Below, in pieces: positions 52,776 through 60,899 of a DNA stretch of 64,000 bases. The stretch is from an uncultured Christensenellaceae bacterium (GTDB lineage Bacteria; Bacillota; Clostridia; Christensenellales; Aristaeellaceae), in contig CAJOJQ010000005.1 in the NCBI GenBank assembly GCA_905234985.1, positions 1 through 64,000 on the forward strand, read 5' to 3'. Numbering within the stretch: the stretch's first letter is position 1; the number at the start of each line of letters is the position of its first letter. The notes under the pieces were generated by a model. It saw nothing but the letters and a program-made list of their open reading frames with translations. It searched no databases and was not told where the DNA came from. The translations under genes and the position numbers were made by a program.

Positions 52776-53522
52776 TCAAATCTCTCCCATCACTTTTGCC
52801 ACGCTGTCCCGAATCACCAGGGAAGCCCGGCTGTCGGCGGGAGTGGGTTCCCGATTGACGACCACCAGGTTTTTGCCGCTGAAATATTGGAGGAAGGACG
52901 CGGCGGGTTCCACGGACAGGGAAGTGCCCGCCACGATGAGGGTATCGGCGTTGGAGATTTCCCGGCAGGCCCCCATGCACACGTATTTGTCCGGGGCTTC
53001 GCCGTAGAGTACCACCGAGGGCTTGATCACGCCGCCGCATTGGGGACAGCGGGGAATGCCTTCCGATTCAAGCACCGCCCGAAGGGGATAGAAAGCGCCG
53101 CAGTCCATGCAGGCATTGTCATGGACGCTGCCGTGAATTTCGTACACCCGGCGGTTCCCGGCGGCTTTATGCAGGCCGTCGACGTTCTGGGTCACGACGC
53201 CGCGCAGGATGTCCCGCTGTTCCCATTCGTACAGTTTCAGGTGGGCGGCGTTGGGGCGGGCGTCGGGATAGACCATATACCGCCGGTAAAAGGCGAAGAA
53301 CTGCTCCGGGTGCAGGTAGAAAAAGGATTTGCTCAGGATCATTTCGGGAGTGAGGCCCTCAAAATCCCCGGCATACAGCCCCTCCGGCGAACGGAAATCC
53401 GGGATGCCGCTTTCGGTGGACACACCCGCCCCGCCGAAAAACACGATGCGGCGGGATTTTTCAATGATTTTTCGCAGTGCGGCTGCGCTTTCCTCATACT
53501 CACAGGAAACGCGGTCACACAT
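52776..53522 (-). CDS. cobB: NAD-dependent protein deacylase (sirtuin)
   Basis: A 248-residue Sir2-family enzyme that removes acetyl or other acyl groups from lysines using NAD. Motifs are GAGVSTESGIPDFRS (31-45), TQNVDGLH, the catalytic H130 in YEIHGS, and a zinc site formed by C138, C141, C159 and C162. GTSLSVEPAA binds NAD. It is the last gene of a four-gene unit with pepC, a HAD hydrolase and a 48-codon gene. Its start overlaps that small gene by 8 bp. Confidence 0.95.
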   Translation of the reverse strand: MCDRVSCEYEESAAALRKIIEKSRRIVFFGGAGVSTESGIPDFRSPEGLYAGDFEGLTPEMILSKSFFYLHPEQFFAFYRRYMVYPDARPNAAHLKLYEWEQRDILRGVVTQNVDGLHKAAGNRRVYEIHGSVHDNACMDCGAFYPLRAVLESEGIPRCPQCGGVIKPSVVLYGEAPDKYVCMGACREISNADTLIVAGTSLSVEPAASFLQYFSGKNLVVVNREPTPADSRASLVIRDSVAKVMGEI

Positions 53523-53661
53523 TGTCTTTTTCGTGGGACCAGCACTCGTTCACGGCGCTGCCGTCCCGGTAGACGGCGTCCCCCTCGGCGGGCCTGGGTT
53601 CTTCCTCGGGGATGCTGTCGCCCCAATCCCTTTCCTTTTGCTGCTTTTTGATTTCGCTCAT
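53515..53661 (-). CDS. Small hypothetical protein, 48 residues
   Basis: A short, acidic protein (MSEIKKQQKERDWGDSI, then PEEEPRPAEGD, then NECWSHEKDN). Its ATG overlaps the stop of the HAD gene as ATGA and has GGAGG 9 nt upstream; its end overlaps the sirtuin start by 8 bp. The tight coupling on both sides makes it likely to be translated. No family recognised; it could be a small regulator or partner of the sirtuin. Confidence 0.65.
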   Translation of the reverse strand: MSEIKKQQKERDWGDSIPEEEPRPAEGDAVYRDGSAVNECWSHEKDNV

Positions 53662-54548
53662 TGTTCCATGCCTCCGTTTTCCGTTTCCCGCGCCGCTTTG
53701 GCGTGGGCGTTTTCCACCTTTTCCCGGGCGGCGGCGCACAGCAGGATATCCTTGATCAGTTTGTCCAAGGGAGCGCCGTCCCGGTAATCGGCGGGGGCGA
53801 AATATCGGATGCGGTTTTCCCGCATCATGCGGTACACCTTTTCCCGGCTGCCCGTGTCCGGATTGTATACGCCGACGGAGAAGCCGCCGTAGGTGTTCAC
53901 CAGCTTCATGCAGGGAATGTCCGTATCGCTGTCCCCGATATAGATCATGTTGCGGAAGGGCACCCGCAGCTGATCCGGGGGAAAGTATTCGTTCACGCCG
54001 GGGTCGTTTACGTCCAGGACGCCTTTTTCGATGCGGAACAGGAACTGGGTTTTGTTGGTGAAGTTGACCACCTGGGCAGGCCAGACGGCGATGCCCCGGT
54101 CGTTATAGCAGAAGGCGCTGGCGTAGATTTTTTTGAACGCGTCGTTTTGGGCCGGTTCGGTGCCCTCGATCATTTCCTTGAGGCCGGAGGAAATGATATA
54201 GTGTTCCACGATCACGCCGTTTGCTTCACCGAAGGCGCGCAGGCGGCCAAACCATTCGTTCACGCCTGGAAACAGAGCCACCTTGGCCCCATAATCCATG
54301 AGGGCGGCCCGGCTGAACACGAAATGTCCCTCCGCCTCCCGCACCATTTTGTGCATGTAGGCCAGGTTCTGATCCATGTCGTGGGCCACGGCGAAGGCGT
54401 CGGATTCCTCCCAGAACCGCTCCACGTCAAAGCCCACGGACTGAATGAACCCCTGGGCCTGCATATCGTCCGGGGACAGGGTTTTGTCAAAATCATAGCA
54501 GATCGCCACCACAGGCAGGGGTTCCTTGCGTTCCCGGGGAAAAGTCAT
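53658..54548 (-). CDS. HAD-superfamily hydrolase
   Basis: A 296-residue phosphatase-like protein. CYDFDKTLSPDD carries the nucleophile D19 and acid/base D21. HYIISSGLKEMIEG provides motif II, and MIYIGDSDTDIPCMK motif IV. The cap region (about 35-110) is helical. The substrate is unknown. It lies 20 bp after pepC and is coupled to the 48-codon gene downstream. Confidence 0.9.
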   Translation of the reverse strand: MTFPRERKEPLPVVAICYDFDKTLSPDDMQAQGFIQSVGFDVERFWEESDAFAVAHDMDQNLAYMHKMVREAEGHFVFSRAALMDYGAKVALFPGVNEWFGRLRAFGEANGVIVEHYIISSGLKEMIEGTEPAQNDAFKKIYASAFCYNDRGIAVWPAQVVNFTNKTQFLFRIEKGVLDVNDPGVNEYFPPDQLRVPFRNMIYIGDSDTDIPCMKLVNTYGGFSVGVYNPDTGSREKVYRMMRENRIRYFAPADYRDGAPLDKLIKDILLCAAAREKVENAHAKAARETENGGMEQ

Positions 54549-54568
54549 GGCGTCGGCCTCCTTTTTGC

Positions 54569-55903
54569 TTATTCCGCCAGTGTTCCCATGGGATCCCAGG
54601 GTTCCAGGGCGATGGGTTCCTGTTTGGCGTATTCCGCCAGCTCGCCCAGGTATTCCTTTTCGATGGCGGCCTGGAACACGTATGCGTCGAACCAGGAATC
54701 GGAACAGATGTAATAGCCCTTTTTCCCATGCTCGTCGCCCCAGCTGTTTTCGATCCTCCAGCGGGTGGGCTTGCCGTCTTCTAAGTTCACGCCGGTGATC
54801 ACCATGGCGTGATCCATGGCGGCGAAGCCGTAGTCTAAGCTGTCCTCCTTGGAAATGGTCAGGTCAAGGCCCGTTAGCAATTCGGCGTTGTAGCTTTGAT
54901 CGTCCCAAATGCCGTTCTCCCGATCCCCGAACTTGCCCACGTCGCTGCCGAACCAGACCACCTTGCCCGCCTGAAGCTGGCGGATGATAGCGCCCTTCAT
55001 TTCATCCATGGTGATGTTCAGGTGCTTGACGATATTGCCGCCCACCACGTTGCCAAGCATTTTGATGGTGAAGGTCTTGTGCCAGGGCTTATCCTGAGTG
55101 GGGGCGTTGATCACGCTGACGGTATCGTCCAGCAGGGAACCCACGTACTTTTCGCAGAAGCGCTGGGGCGTGAATCCTTTTTCGATGTGATACTGCTTGT
55201 CCTTGTCCACGTAGGAAAAATCAAAGGTTTTGGGCGGCTCGGTGTAGCAGGAGCAGAGGAAGCCGTAAATTTTCTCCAGCATGGCGGCCTTTTCCGCCTG
55301 AATGTCTGCTTCTTTGGCCCCGGCAGCAACCATCTTCCGCAGCTTGGCCGCGCAGATTTTCAGGTTGCGGTTCAGGACGTGGTTCATGTCATGTGTGTTG
55401 GAGCTTTGGAAGGTTTCGTCATACACGTCCTTGGGCACCACGCCGTATTTGCGCACGATGTTGGCAAACATGTCCCATTGGCCGCCGTCATGCACGCCGG
55501 TGGCGAGAACGAAGGCCACGGTGCGATCGTCCGTGGGGAGAGAAGCCGTTTCCAGCATGCATTCCAGGAAATAATTGGCCCGCTCGAATTTATCCCAGAA
55601 GGCCAAATAGCTCTGGGAAAGCTCAATATTTTCCAGGTTCAGCCGCTTGGCGATGCGCTCCCGCAGCACGTTGGTGGCGGCGAACAGCCAGCACCGGCCG
55701 CTGTGCTTCTGGTTGGTCACGGGCAGGGTGGGAATTTCAATAGAAAACTTGTGCCGCATAGCGAAAGCGCCGACGGGAGAATAAGCCGCGTCGTTCACGC
55801 CGGCTTTCGATAAGGCCAGGGTGGCGATCTGCCGGGCTTCGGATGCGTTGTAATGTTCAGACCAGGCGGTAAGCTGTTCCTGGGTAATGGGTGTTTTCTG
55901 CAT
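54569..55903 (-). CDS. pepC: Aminopeptidase C (bleomycin-hydrolase family, C1B)
   Basis: A 444-residue cytoplasmic cysteine aminopeptidase that frees amino acids from peptides as a hexameric barrel. The active site is Q65 and C71 in NQKHSGRCWLFA, the histidine in AAMDHAMVITGV and the asparagine in RIENSWGDEHG. The ATG at 55903 is used because GGAGG is 10 nt upstream; a TTG 6 bp earlier is too close to it. It starts a unit of four genes with its own promoter. Confidence 0.95.
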   Translation of the reverse strand: MQKTPITQEQLTAWSEHYNASEARQIATLALSKAGVNDAAYSPVGAFAMRHKFSIEIPTLPVTNQKHSGRCWLFAATNVLRERIAKRLNLENIELSQSYLAFWDKFERANYFLECMLETASLPTDDRTVAFVLATGVHDGGQWDMFANIVRKYGVVPKDVYDETFQSSNTHDMNHVLNRNLKICAAKLRKMVAAGAKEADIQAEKAAMLEKIYGFLCSCYTEPPKTFDFSYVDKDKQYHIEKGFTPQRFCEKYVGSLLDDTVSVINAPTQDKPWHKTFTIKMLGNVVGGNIVKHLNITMDEMKGAIIRQLQAGKVVWFGSDVGKFGDRENGIWDDQSYNAELLTGLDLTISKEDSLDYGFAAMDHAMVITGVNLEDGKPTRWRIENSWGDEHGKKGYYICSDSWFDAYVFQAAIEKEYLGELAEYAKQEPIALEPWDPMGTLAE

Positions 55904-55941
55904 AATCAATCAACCTCCGTGCAATCTCTATGATGAAATTT

Positions 55942-55970
55942 ATTATACCCCTTTGTTTTGCCGGGGACAA
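55942..55970 (-). promoter_or_regulatory. Sigma-A promoter of the pepC unit
   Basis: TTGTCC (55965-55970) and a perfect TATAAT (55942-55947) with a 17-bp spacer on the minus strand, about 32 nt before the GGAGG... start region of pepC. Confidence 0.85.
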
Positions 55971-55981
55971 GCGATAATTAG

Positions 55982-56018
55982 AAAAAAACTCCCCTGCCTC
56001 GCATGGAAGCAGGGGGAG
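55982..56018 (-). terminator. Rho-independent terminator of the copper operon
   Basis: CTCCCCTGC pairs with GCAGGGGGAG around a short loop, followed on the minus strand by seven T. It lies 15 bp after the copA stop codon. Confidence 0.93.
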
Positions 56019-56032
56019 AAGGAGACCGGCAA

Positions 56033-58534
56033 TCAGCCCACGACCTGGTAGCCCGCGTCGGTGACGGCCTTTTTCAGCACGTCGTCGGATACGTTCTGAT
56101 TGAGGGTCACCACGGCGGTGCCGGTTTCGTGGCTCACATTGGCGCTCACCACGCCGTCGATGGCTTCCAGGGCCTTCTGTACCCGGCCAGAGCAGTGCAT
56201 GCACATCATGCCTTCGATTTTCAACGTCTTTTCCATGGTTTTTCTCTCCTTGATCTTGATTTTTTTATCCCGCTTCGCGCTGTACAGGTCAAAGAAATTG
56301 AGCCGCAGCGCGTTGGATACCACGCAGAAGCTAGACAGGCTCATAGCCGCGGCCCCGAACATGGGGTTCATGGTCCAGCCGAACAGGGCGATGAACGCCC
56401 CCGCCGCTAAGGGGATGCCGATGATATTGTAGATGAACGCCCAGAACAGGTTTTCGTGGATGTTGCGCAATGTGGCGCGGCTCAGCCGGATGGCGGCGGG
56501 CACGTCGGTCAGGCGGCTGTTCATCAGCACCACGTCCGCCGCGTCGATGGCCACGTCGGCCCCCGCGCCGATAGCGACGCCCATATCCGCCCGGGTGAGG
56601 GCCGGGGCGTCGTTGATGCCGTCGCCCACCATGGTCACCTTGCCCTGCTTTTTGAGCTTTTGGATCACCTGCTCCTTGCCCTCTGGCAGCACGCCCGCGA
56701 TCACCTCGTCCACCCCCGCCTGTTTGCCCACGGCTTGGGCGGTGCGTTCGTTATCGCCGGTGAGCATCACCACCCGAATGCCCATGCTTTGCAGCTGCCG
56801 GATGGCGACCGGACTGTCTTCCTTGATTGTGTCCGCCACGGCGATCACGCCTAAAGCCTGACCATTTTGGGCGAAGAACAGGGGCGTTTTTCCTTCGCTC
56901 GCTAAATACTCCGCCGCGTTTTGCAGGCTGTCGGGAACAGAAACTTTTGAGGAAACGAATTTCTGATTGCCGCCTAACAGCATTTCGCCGTTCATCGTGC
57001 CCGACAGCCCGTTGCCGGGCAGGGCGGTGAAGCCGTCGATTTCCGCGACCGTCAGGCCCTTGCTTTCTCCGTATGCCACGACGGCCCGAGCCAGGGGATG
57101 CTCGCTTTTCTTTTCCAGGGCAAAGGCGGCGGTCAAAAGCTTCTGTTCGGAAACGCCGTCCAGGGGCAGCACGTCCGTCACCTGGGGTTCGCCCCTGGTG
57201 ATGGTGCCGGTTTTATCAAAAGCCACGATTTGCGTCTTGCCTGCTTCCTCCAGGGAAACGGCGGTCTTGAACAGCACGCCGTGCCGCGCGCCCAAGCCGT
57301 TGCCCACCATGATGGCGACCGGCGTCGCCAGCCCCAAGGCGCAGGGGCAGGAGATCACCAGCACCGAAATGCCCCTTGCCAGGGCGTAACCGAAGGGTTG
57401 GCCCAGCAGCAGCCAAATCACGGTGGTGATTGCCGCGATGGCAATGACCGTCGGCACGAACACGCCGGACACTCTGTCTGCCACCTTGGCGATGGGGGCC
57501 TTGGTAGCTGCCGCGTCGCTGACCATTTTGATGATCTGGGAGAGGGTAGTGTCCTGGCCCACTCTCGTTGCCCGGCATTGCAGGAAGCCGGACTGGTTCA
57601 CTGTGGCGGCGGACACGCTGTCGCCCTCCGCTTTGTCCACGGGAATGCTCTCCCCCGTCAGGGCCGCTTCGTTCACCGCACTGCCGCCGGACAACACAAC
57701 CCCGTCCACGGGGATGCTTTCGCCGGGACGGACGGTGAAAATATCCCCGGGCCGCACCTGATCAATGGGTACGGTCGTTTCCTGGCTGTTCCGCAGCAGG
57801 GTGGCCGTCTGAGGAGCCAGCTTCATCAGGCTTTTCAGGGCGTCGGTGGTTTTGCCCTTGGACCGGGCTTCTAACATTTTGCCCACGGTGATCAGGGTCA
57901 AAATCATGGCGGCGGATTCAAAATAGAATTCGTGCATGTAGCCCATCACCGCCGCCCCGTCTCCCCTGGTCTGGGCTGCGGTCATGGCGAACAGCACATA
58001 CACGCTCCAGCCGAAGCTGGCCGCCGAGCCTAAGGCCACTAAGGTGTCCATGTTGGGGGCCTTATGCCACAGGCTTTTAAAGCCGCTGATAAAGAATTTC
58101 TGGTTGATGACCATGACGATGGCGGCCAGCAGCAGCTGGGCCAGGCCCATAGCCACATGATTGCCTTCCATGAACGCGGGCAGGGGCCAGTTCCACATCA
58201 TGTGCCCCATGGAAATATACATGAGTACCATCAGGAAGCCCAAGGAGGTAAACAGCCGCCTTTTCAGTTTGGGCGTTTCGCGGTCGGCCAAAGCGTCCTC
58301 CCCAGTCGCGACGGACGCCTGAACAGCGGTTGATCCGTCCTTGCTTTGCGCTCCGTAGCCCGCTTCCTCCACGGCGCGAATGACGTCGCTTTCGCTGGCC
58401 GTGCCCTCCACGCCCATGCTGTTGGTCAGCAGGCTCACCGCGCAGCTCTGCACCCCCGGCACCTGACTGACCGCCTTTTCCACCCGGGCGCTGCACGCCG
58501 CACAGCTCATGCCCGTTACGGTATACTGTTTCAT
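56033..58534 (-). CDS. copA: Copper-exporting P1B-type ATPase with N- and C-terminal heavy-metal-binding domains
   Basis: An 833-residue Cu(I) exporter. The N-terminal HMA domain has [12 protein letters not shown] (C11, C14). Eight membrane helices include the ion-binding CPC at 396-398. The ATPase core has TGES, the phosphorylated D440 in [13 protein letters not shown] in SEHPLARA and [11 protein letters not shown] second HMA domain (about 767-833) with [12 protein letters not shown] is fused at the C-terminus, where most CopA proteins end. This domain looks like a CopZ chaperone, and a good internal start precedes it. The gene lies 7 bp after csoR in one operon. Confidence 0.96.
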   Translation of the reverse strand: MKQYTVTGMSCAACSARVEKAVSQVPGVQSCAVSLLTNSMGVEGTASESDVIRAVEEAGYGAQSKDGSTAVQASVATGEDALADRETPKLKRRLFTSLGFLMVLMYISMGHMMWNWPLPAFMEGNHVAMGLAQLLLAAIVMVINQKFFISGFKSLWHKAPNMDTLVALGSAASFGWSVYVLFAMTAAQTRGDGAAVMGYMHEFYFESAAMILTLITVGKMLEARSKGKTTDALKSLMKLAPQTATLLRNSQETTVPIDQVRPGDIFTVRPGESIPVDGVVLSGGSAVNEAALTGESIPVDKAEGDSVSAATVNQSGFLQCRATRVGQDTTLSQIIKMVSDAAATKAPIAKVADRVSGVFVPTVIAIAAITTVIWLLLGQPFGYALARGISVLVISCPCALGLATPVAIMVGNGLGARHGVLFKTAVSLEEAGKTQIVAFDKTGTITRGEPQVTDVLPLDGVSEQKLLTAAFALEKKSEHPLARAVVAYGESKGLTVAEIDGFTALPGNGLSGTMNGEMLLGGNQKFVSSKVSVPDSLQNAAEYLASEGKTPLFFAQNGQALGVIAVADTIKEDSPVAIRQLQSMGIRVVMLTGDNERTAQAVGKQAGVDEVIAGVLPEGKEQVIQKLKKQGKVTMVGDGINDAPALTRADMGVAIGAGADVAIDAADVVLMNSRLTDVPAAIRLSRATLRNIHENLFWAFIYNIIGIPLAAGAFIALFGWTMNPMFGAAAMSLSSFCVVSNALRLNFFDLYSAKRDKKIKIKERKTMEKTLKIEGMMCMHCSGRVQKALEAIDGVVSANVSHETGTAVVTLNQNVSDDVLKKAVTDAGYQVVG
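56234..56251 (-). promoter_or_regulatory. Internal ribosome-binding site and start for a CopZ-like domain
   Basis: AAGGAGAG (56244-56251) lies 7 nt before an in-frame ATG at 56234-56236. Initiation here would give a free 67-residue HMA protein (56033-56236) with the GMMCMHC copper site, besides its fused copy in CopA. Confidence 0.5.
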
Positions 58535-58541
58535 ATCATCC

Positions 58542-58850
58542 CTACTTCATCAATTTCTGCAGCGTCGCCAAAAGCTCGTCCAAGGTCTCGTCCTTCCCCG
58601 CTAAAATATCCCGTTTCACACAGGTTTTGATGTGCTGGCCCAGCAATTCCCGGTTAAAGGCCGCCAGCGCCGCGTTCACCGCCGCCACCTGTACCAGAAT
58701 GTCCGGGCAGTAGGCGTTTTTTTCCACCATGCCCCGGATGCCCCGCACCTGCCCTTCGATGCGGTTCAGTCGATGGATCAGGCAGGTGTATTCTTCTTCC
58801 GTCCGCTCCCTCACCTTATGGCAGGTGCATTCTCTTTCTTCCTGATTCAT
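58542..58850 (-). CDS. csoR: Copper-sensing repressor CsoR
   Basis: A 102-residue DUF156-family repressor. The Cu(I) ligands expected in CsoR are all present: C48 in [10 protein letters not shown]73 and C77 in GQHIKTCVK. The helix [16 protein letters not shown] is the family signature. An additional N-terminal CTCH pair may bind metal too. It releases DNA when Cu(I) binds. Palindromic operators overlap its promoter, so it represses itself and copA. GGAGGACTG precedes the ATG. Confidence 0.95.
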   Translation of the reverse strand: MNQEERECTCHKVRERTEEEYTCLIHRLNRIEGQVRGIRGMVEKNAYCPDILVQVAAVNAALAAFNRELLGQHIKTCVKRDILAGKDETLDELLATLQKLMK

Positions 58851-58870
58851 TATACCCAGTCCTCCGGTTT

Positions 58871-58917
58871 ATATACCCCATTGGGGTATATAAATTATAT
58901 ACCCCCCGACGGTATAT
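58871..58917. promoter_or_regulatory. Two CsoR-type operators
   Basis: Site 1 (58871-58891) is a perfect palindrome ATATACCCC-ATT-GGGGTATAT. Site 2 (58897-58917) is an imperfect copy ATATACC...GGTATAT. The TACCCC/GGGGTA core matches known CsoR operators. Site 2 fills the spacer of the csoR promoter and site 1 covers the start of transcription. Confidence 0.9.
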
Positions 58918-58922
58918 GTCAA
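58894..58922 (-). promoter_or_regulatory. Promoter of the csoR-copA operon
   Basis: Perfect TTGACA (58917-58922) and perfect TATAAT (58894-58899) with a 17-bp spacer on the minus strand, overlapped by CsoR operators. Confidence 0.93.
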
Positions 58923-58970
58923 GCGAAATTTTACAAAAACCGTGGAATCCTCATTTTTCGCTTTCTTTTT

Positions 58971-58999
58971 TTGACGTTCCGGACAAAGTGTGCTATACT
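58971..58999 (+). promoter_or_regulatory. Promoter of the aquaporin gene
   Basis: TTGACG (58971-58976) and TATACT (58994-58999) with a 17-bp spacer. It is divergent from the csoR promoter and about 50 bp away from it, with no operator-like site over it. Confidence 0.87.
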
Positions 59000-59040
59000 A
59001 TGCGCCGAGCGCAAGCTCTATGAAAAAGGAGGAAATACGC

Positions 59041-59730
59041 ATGAAAAAGTATCTTGCCGAGTGCATCGGCACCGCCACCTTGGTGATCTTAGGCTGCGGC
59101 ACCGCCATGCTGGTGGGCTGCAACGCGGCTGCTGGCAGCGGCTATCTGCTCACCGCCCTGGCCTTCGGCCTGACCATCGTAGCCATGGCTTACTCCATCG
59201 GCAACATCTCCGGCTGCCACATCAACCCCGCCGTTTCCTTAGGCGTGCTGCTCACCGGCGGCATGAGCGCCAAGGAATTTGTGGGCTATGTCATTTCCCA
59301 GTGCGTGGGCGCGCTGGCGGGCGCGGGCGTCCTGGCCGCCATCTTCGGCCTGGGCAGCGTAACCGACATGACCGGCGGCCTGGGTTCCAACGGCCTGGCG
59401 GGCGTGGGCGGCAGCGCCCTTGCCGGTCTGGTGGTTGAAATCGTCCTCACCTTCATCTTCGTCATCGCCATCTTGGGCGTCACCAGCAAAAAAGCCAATC
59501 ACGGCTCCTTCGGCGGCCTGGTCATCGGCCTGACGCTGGTGGTTGTCCATATCCTGGGCATCGGCCTCACCGGCACCTCCGTGAACCCCGCCCGTTCCTT
59601 CGGCCCCGCCCTGGTGGCCGCCATTCGCGGCAACAGCGTGCCCCTGGCCGATCTGTGGGTGTTCATCGTGGGTCCTCTCGTAGGCGCGGCCCTGGCGGCC
59701 TTCACCTACAAGACGCTGGAAACCAAATAA
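59041..59730 (+). CDS. aqpZ: Water channel of the AqpZ type
   Basis: A 229-residue MIP-family channel with six helices and two NPA boxes (N62-P-A, N182-P-A). The selectivity filter reads F42, H170, T179, R185, which is the water-selective AqpZ pattern rather than the glycerol-facilitator pattern. AAAGGAGGAAA precedes the ATG at 59041; longer in-frame starts lie in the promoter. It has its own promoter and terminator. Confidence 0.95.
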   Translation: MKKYLAECIGTATLVILGCGTAMLVGCNAAAGSGYLLTALAFGLTIVAMAYSIGNISGCHINPAVSLGVLLTGGMSAKEFVGYVISQCVGALAGAGVLAAIFGLGSVTDMTGGLGSNGLAGVGGSALAGLVVEIVLTFIFVIAILGVTSKKANHGSFGGLVIGLTLVVVHILGIGLTGTSVNPARSFGPALVAAIRGNSVPLADLWVFIVGPLVGAALAAFTYKTLETK

Positions 59731-59748
59731 GGTTCTGCCCGTTCTCTT

Positions 59749-59781
59749 CCCCTTCGCCGAAACCCGGCGGAGGGGTTTTTT
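59749..59781 (+). terminator. Rho-independent terminator of aqpZ
   Basis: CCCCTTCGCCG pairs with CGGCGGAGGGG around a short loop and is followed by six T. Confidence 0.93.
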
Positions 59782-59918
59782 ACGCCGTTCAAAATTTTTG
59801 CTTCAAACTAAAAAGCCGCCGTTTTCCCGAAACCTGTCGATTTGCACAAAATGCCAGCGTATTTTCACCCGGTTCGGTCAAAATAGCATTGATCCTGAAT
59901 GAAGGAGGTGAAAAAGCA

Positions 59919-60134
59919 ATGAACCAGTCTGGCAGCAATTCCGACAGCCGGGTCAACGTGCCCGAAGCCCGGGGCGCCCTGGACAACATGAAGTTTGAAA
60001 TCGCCCGCGAACTGGGCATCAACTTCAAGCAGGGCTACAACGGCGACCTCACCAGCCGCGAAAACGGCTATGTGGGCGGATACATGGTCAAGCGTCTGAT
60101 CGAGCAGGCGGAGAAGCAAATGGCGGGCAAGTAA
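59919..60134 (+). CDS. Alpha/beta-type small acid-soluble spore protein
   Basis: A 71-residue DNA-coating protein of the spore core. The conserved parts are PEARGALDNMKFEIARELGI and NGDLTSRENGYVGG then YMVKRLIE, which match the SspA/B family, including the GPR protease site region (FEIA). GGAGGTGAAA precedes the ATG. A forespore-type promoter is likely: GCGTATT and CAAAATA boxes lie 15 bp apart just upstream (about 59856-59885), but this is weak. Confidence 0.93.
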   Translation: MNQSGSNSDSRVNVPEARGALDNMKFEIARELGINFKQGYNGDLTSRENGYVGGYMVKRLIEQAEKQMAGK

Positions 60135-60149
60135 GGCGATAAGGGAAGG

Positions 60150-60340
60150 GCGCGCCTGGCGGTCGGCGACGCGCTGCTTTGGAAGGACGGATATCATCCG
60201 CCCGGACAGAGGAGGGCAGAGCTGTTCCCGTCAGGAAGGAAAGCTCTGCGTTGATCGGCAAAAAAAGCCGGGAACCGCAGGGTGTTTCCCCTGACGGGAT
60301 CGGGCGGATGATATCTATCCTTTCCGTCCGGCGCGCTTTT
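60150..60340 (+). ncRNA. Candidate structured RNA with a pseudoknot between two ssp genes
   Basis: An outer helix pairs GCGCGCC (60150-60156) with GGCGCGC (60330-60336), which is followed by TTTT. A second helix pairs GATATCATCCGCCCG (60190-60204) perfectly with 60301-60315 and continues with GGAAGGA against TCCTTTCC. Inside are a hairpin GCAGAGCT/AGCTCTGC (60216-60249), a hairpin CGGC/GCCG (60256-60270) and GGGAA/TTCCC (60270-60290). The loop of the first hairpin, TCCCGTCAGG (60226-60235), is perfectly complementary to CCTGACGGGA (60290-60299), forming a pseudoknot. I do not recognise the class. It may be a stand-alone RNA, the 3' end of the first ssp mRNA or the leader of the second. Confidence 0.65.
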
Positions 60341-60444
60341 CCCCATTCCCGCCGGGGAGCGGCAAAAGCCGCACGATCCGGCGTATGCCCGCAAGGTGTT
60401 TACCTGAAAAATCAAAATAAAGCATCGAACAGGAGGAAATCGTC

Positions 60445-60687
60445 ATGTTCAATTCCAACAACGGTTCTATGGCCGCTTCCAGCAATTCCAGCAACTCCAA
60501 CCGCGCCAACGTGCCCGAAGCCCGCGCCGCCCTGGACAACATGAAATATGAAATCGCCAGCGAACTGGGCATCAACCTCAAGCAGGGCTACAACGGCGAT
60601 CTGCCTTCCCGCCAGGCCGGCTATATCGGCGGCTACATGGTCAAGCGCATGATCGAACAGCAGGAACGCCAGATGAGCGGCAAGTAA
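60445..60687 (+). CDS. Alpha/beta-type small acid-soluble spore protein
   Basis: An 80-residue paralogue of the upstream ssp product with an Asn/Ser-rich head (FNSNNGSMAASSNSSNS). The core reads PEARAALDNMKYEIASELGI then NGDLPSRQAGYIGG and YMVKRMIE. A proline replaces the usual threonine in the TSR stretch (LPSRQ). GGAGGAAA precedes the ATG, and the CAAAATA box seen before the first ssp gene recurs at 60413-60419, suggesting co-regulation in the forespore. Confidence 0.93.
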   Translation: MFNSNNGSMAASSNSSNSNRANVPEARAALDNMKYEIASELGINLKQGYNGDLPSRQAGYIGGYMVKRMIEQQERQMSGK

Positions 60688-60899
60688 GCGCCGAATGAAA
60701 AAGGGCCGGAATGCGCATAAGCCGTCCCGCGCCCTTTCCGCCCGCTTTCCGGGAAACCGGGGAGGGGGCGTTTTGTTGTCAAAGCATACAGCCTTTGCTT
60801 TAAGAAAGAAACTCCCGGTTGACTTCTCCTGTTTTCTTCCAAAAAACAGCTTCGGGCGTGACTTTTTGTTCCGGGTATTCTTATGCGCTAATATGCTCG

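Noticed and set aside
60224-60250. SRP RNA-like segment (GTCAGGAAGGAA) in the structured region
   Set aside because: The closing hairpin and the GGAA tetraloop context of SRP RNA are missing; the resemblance is short.
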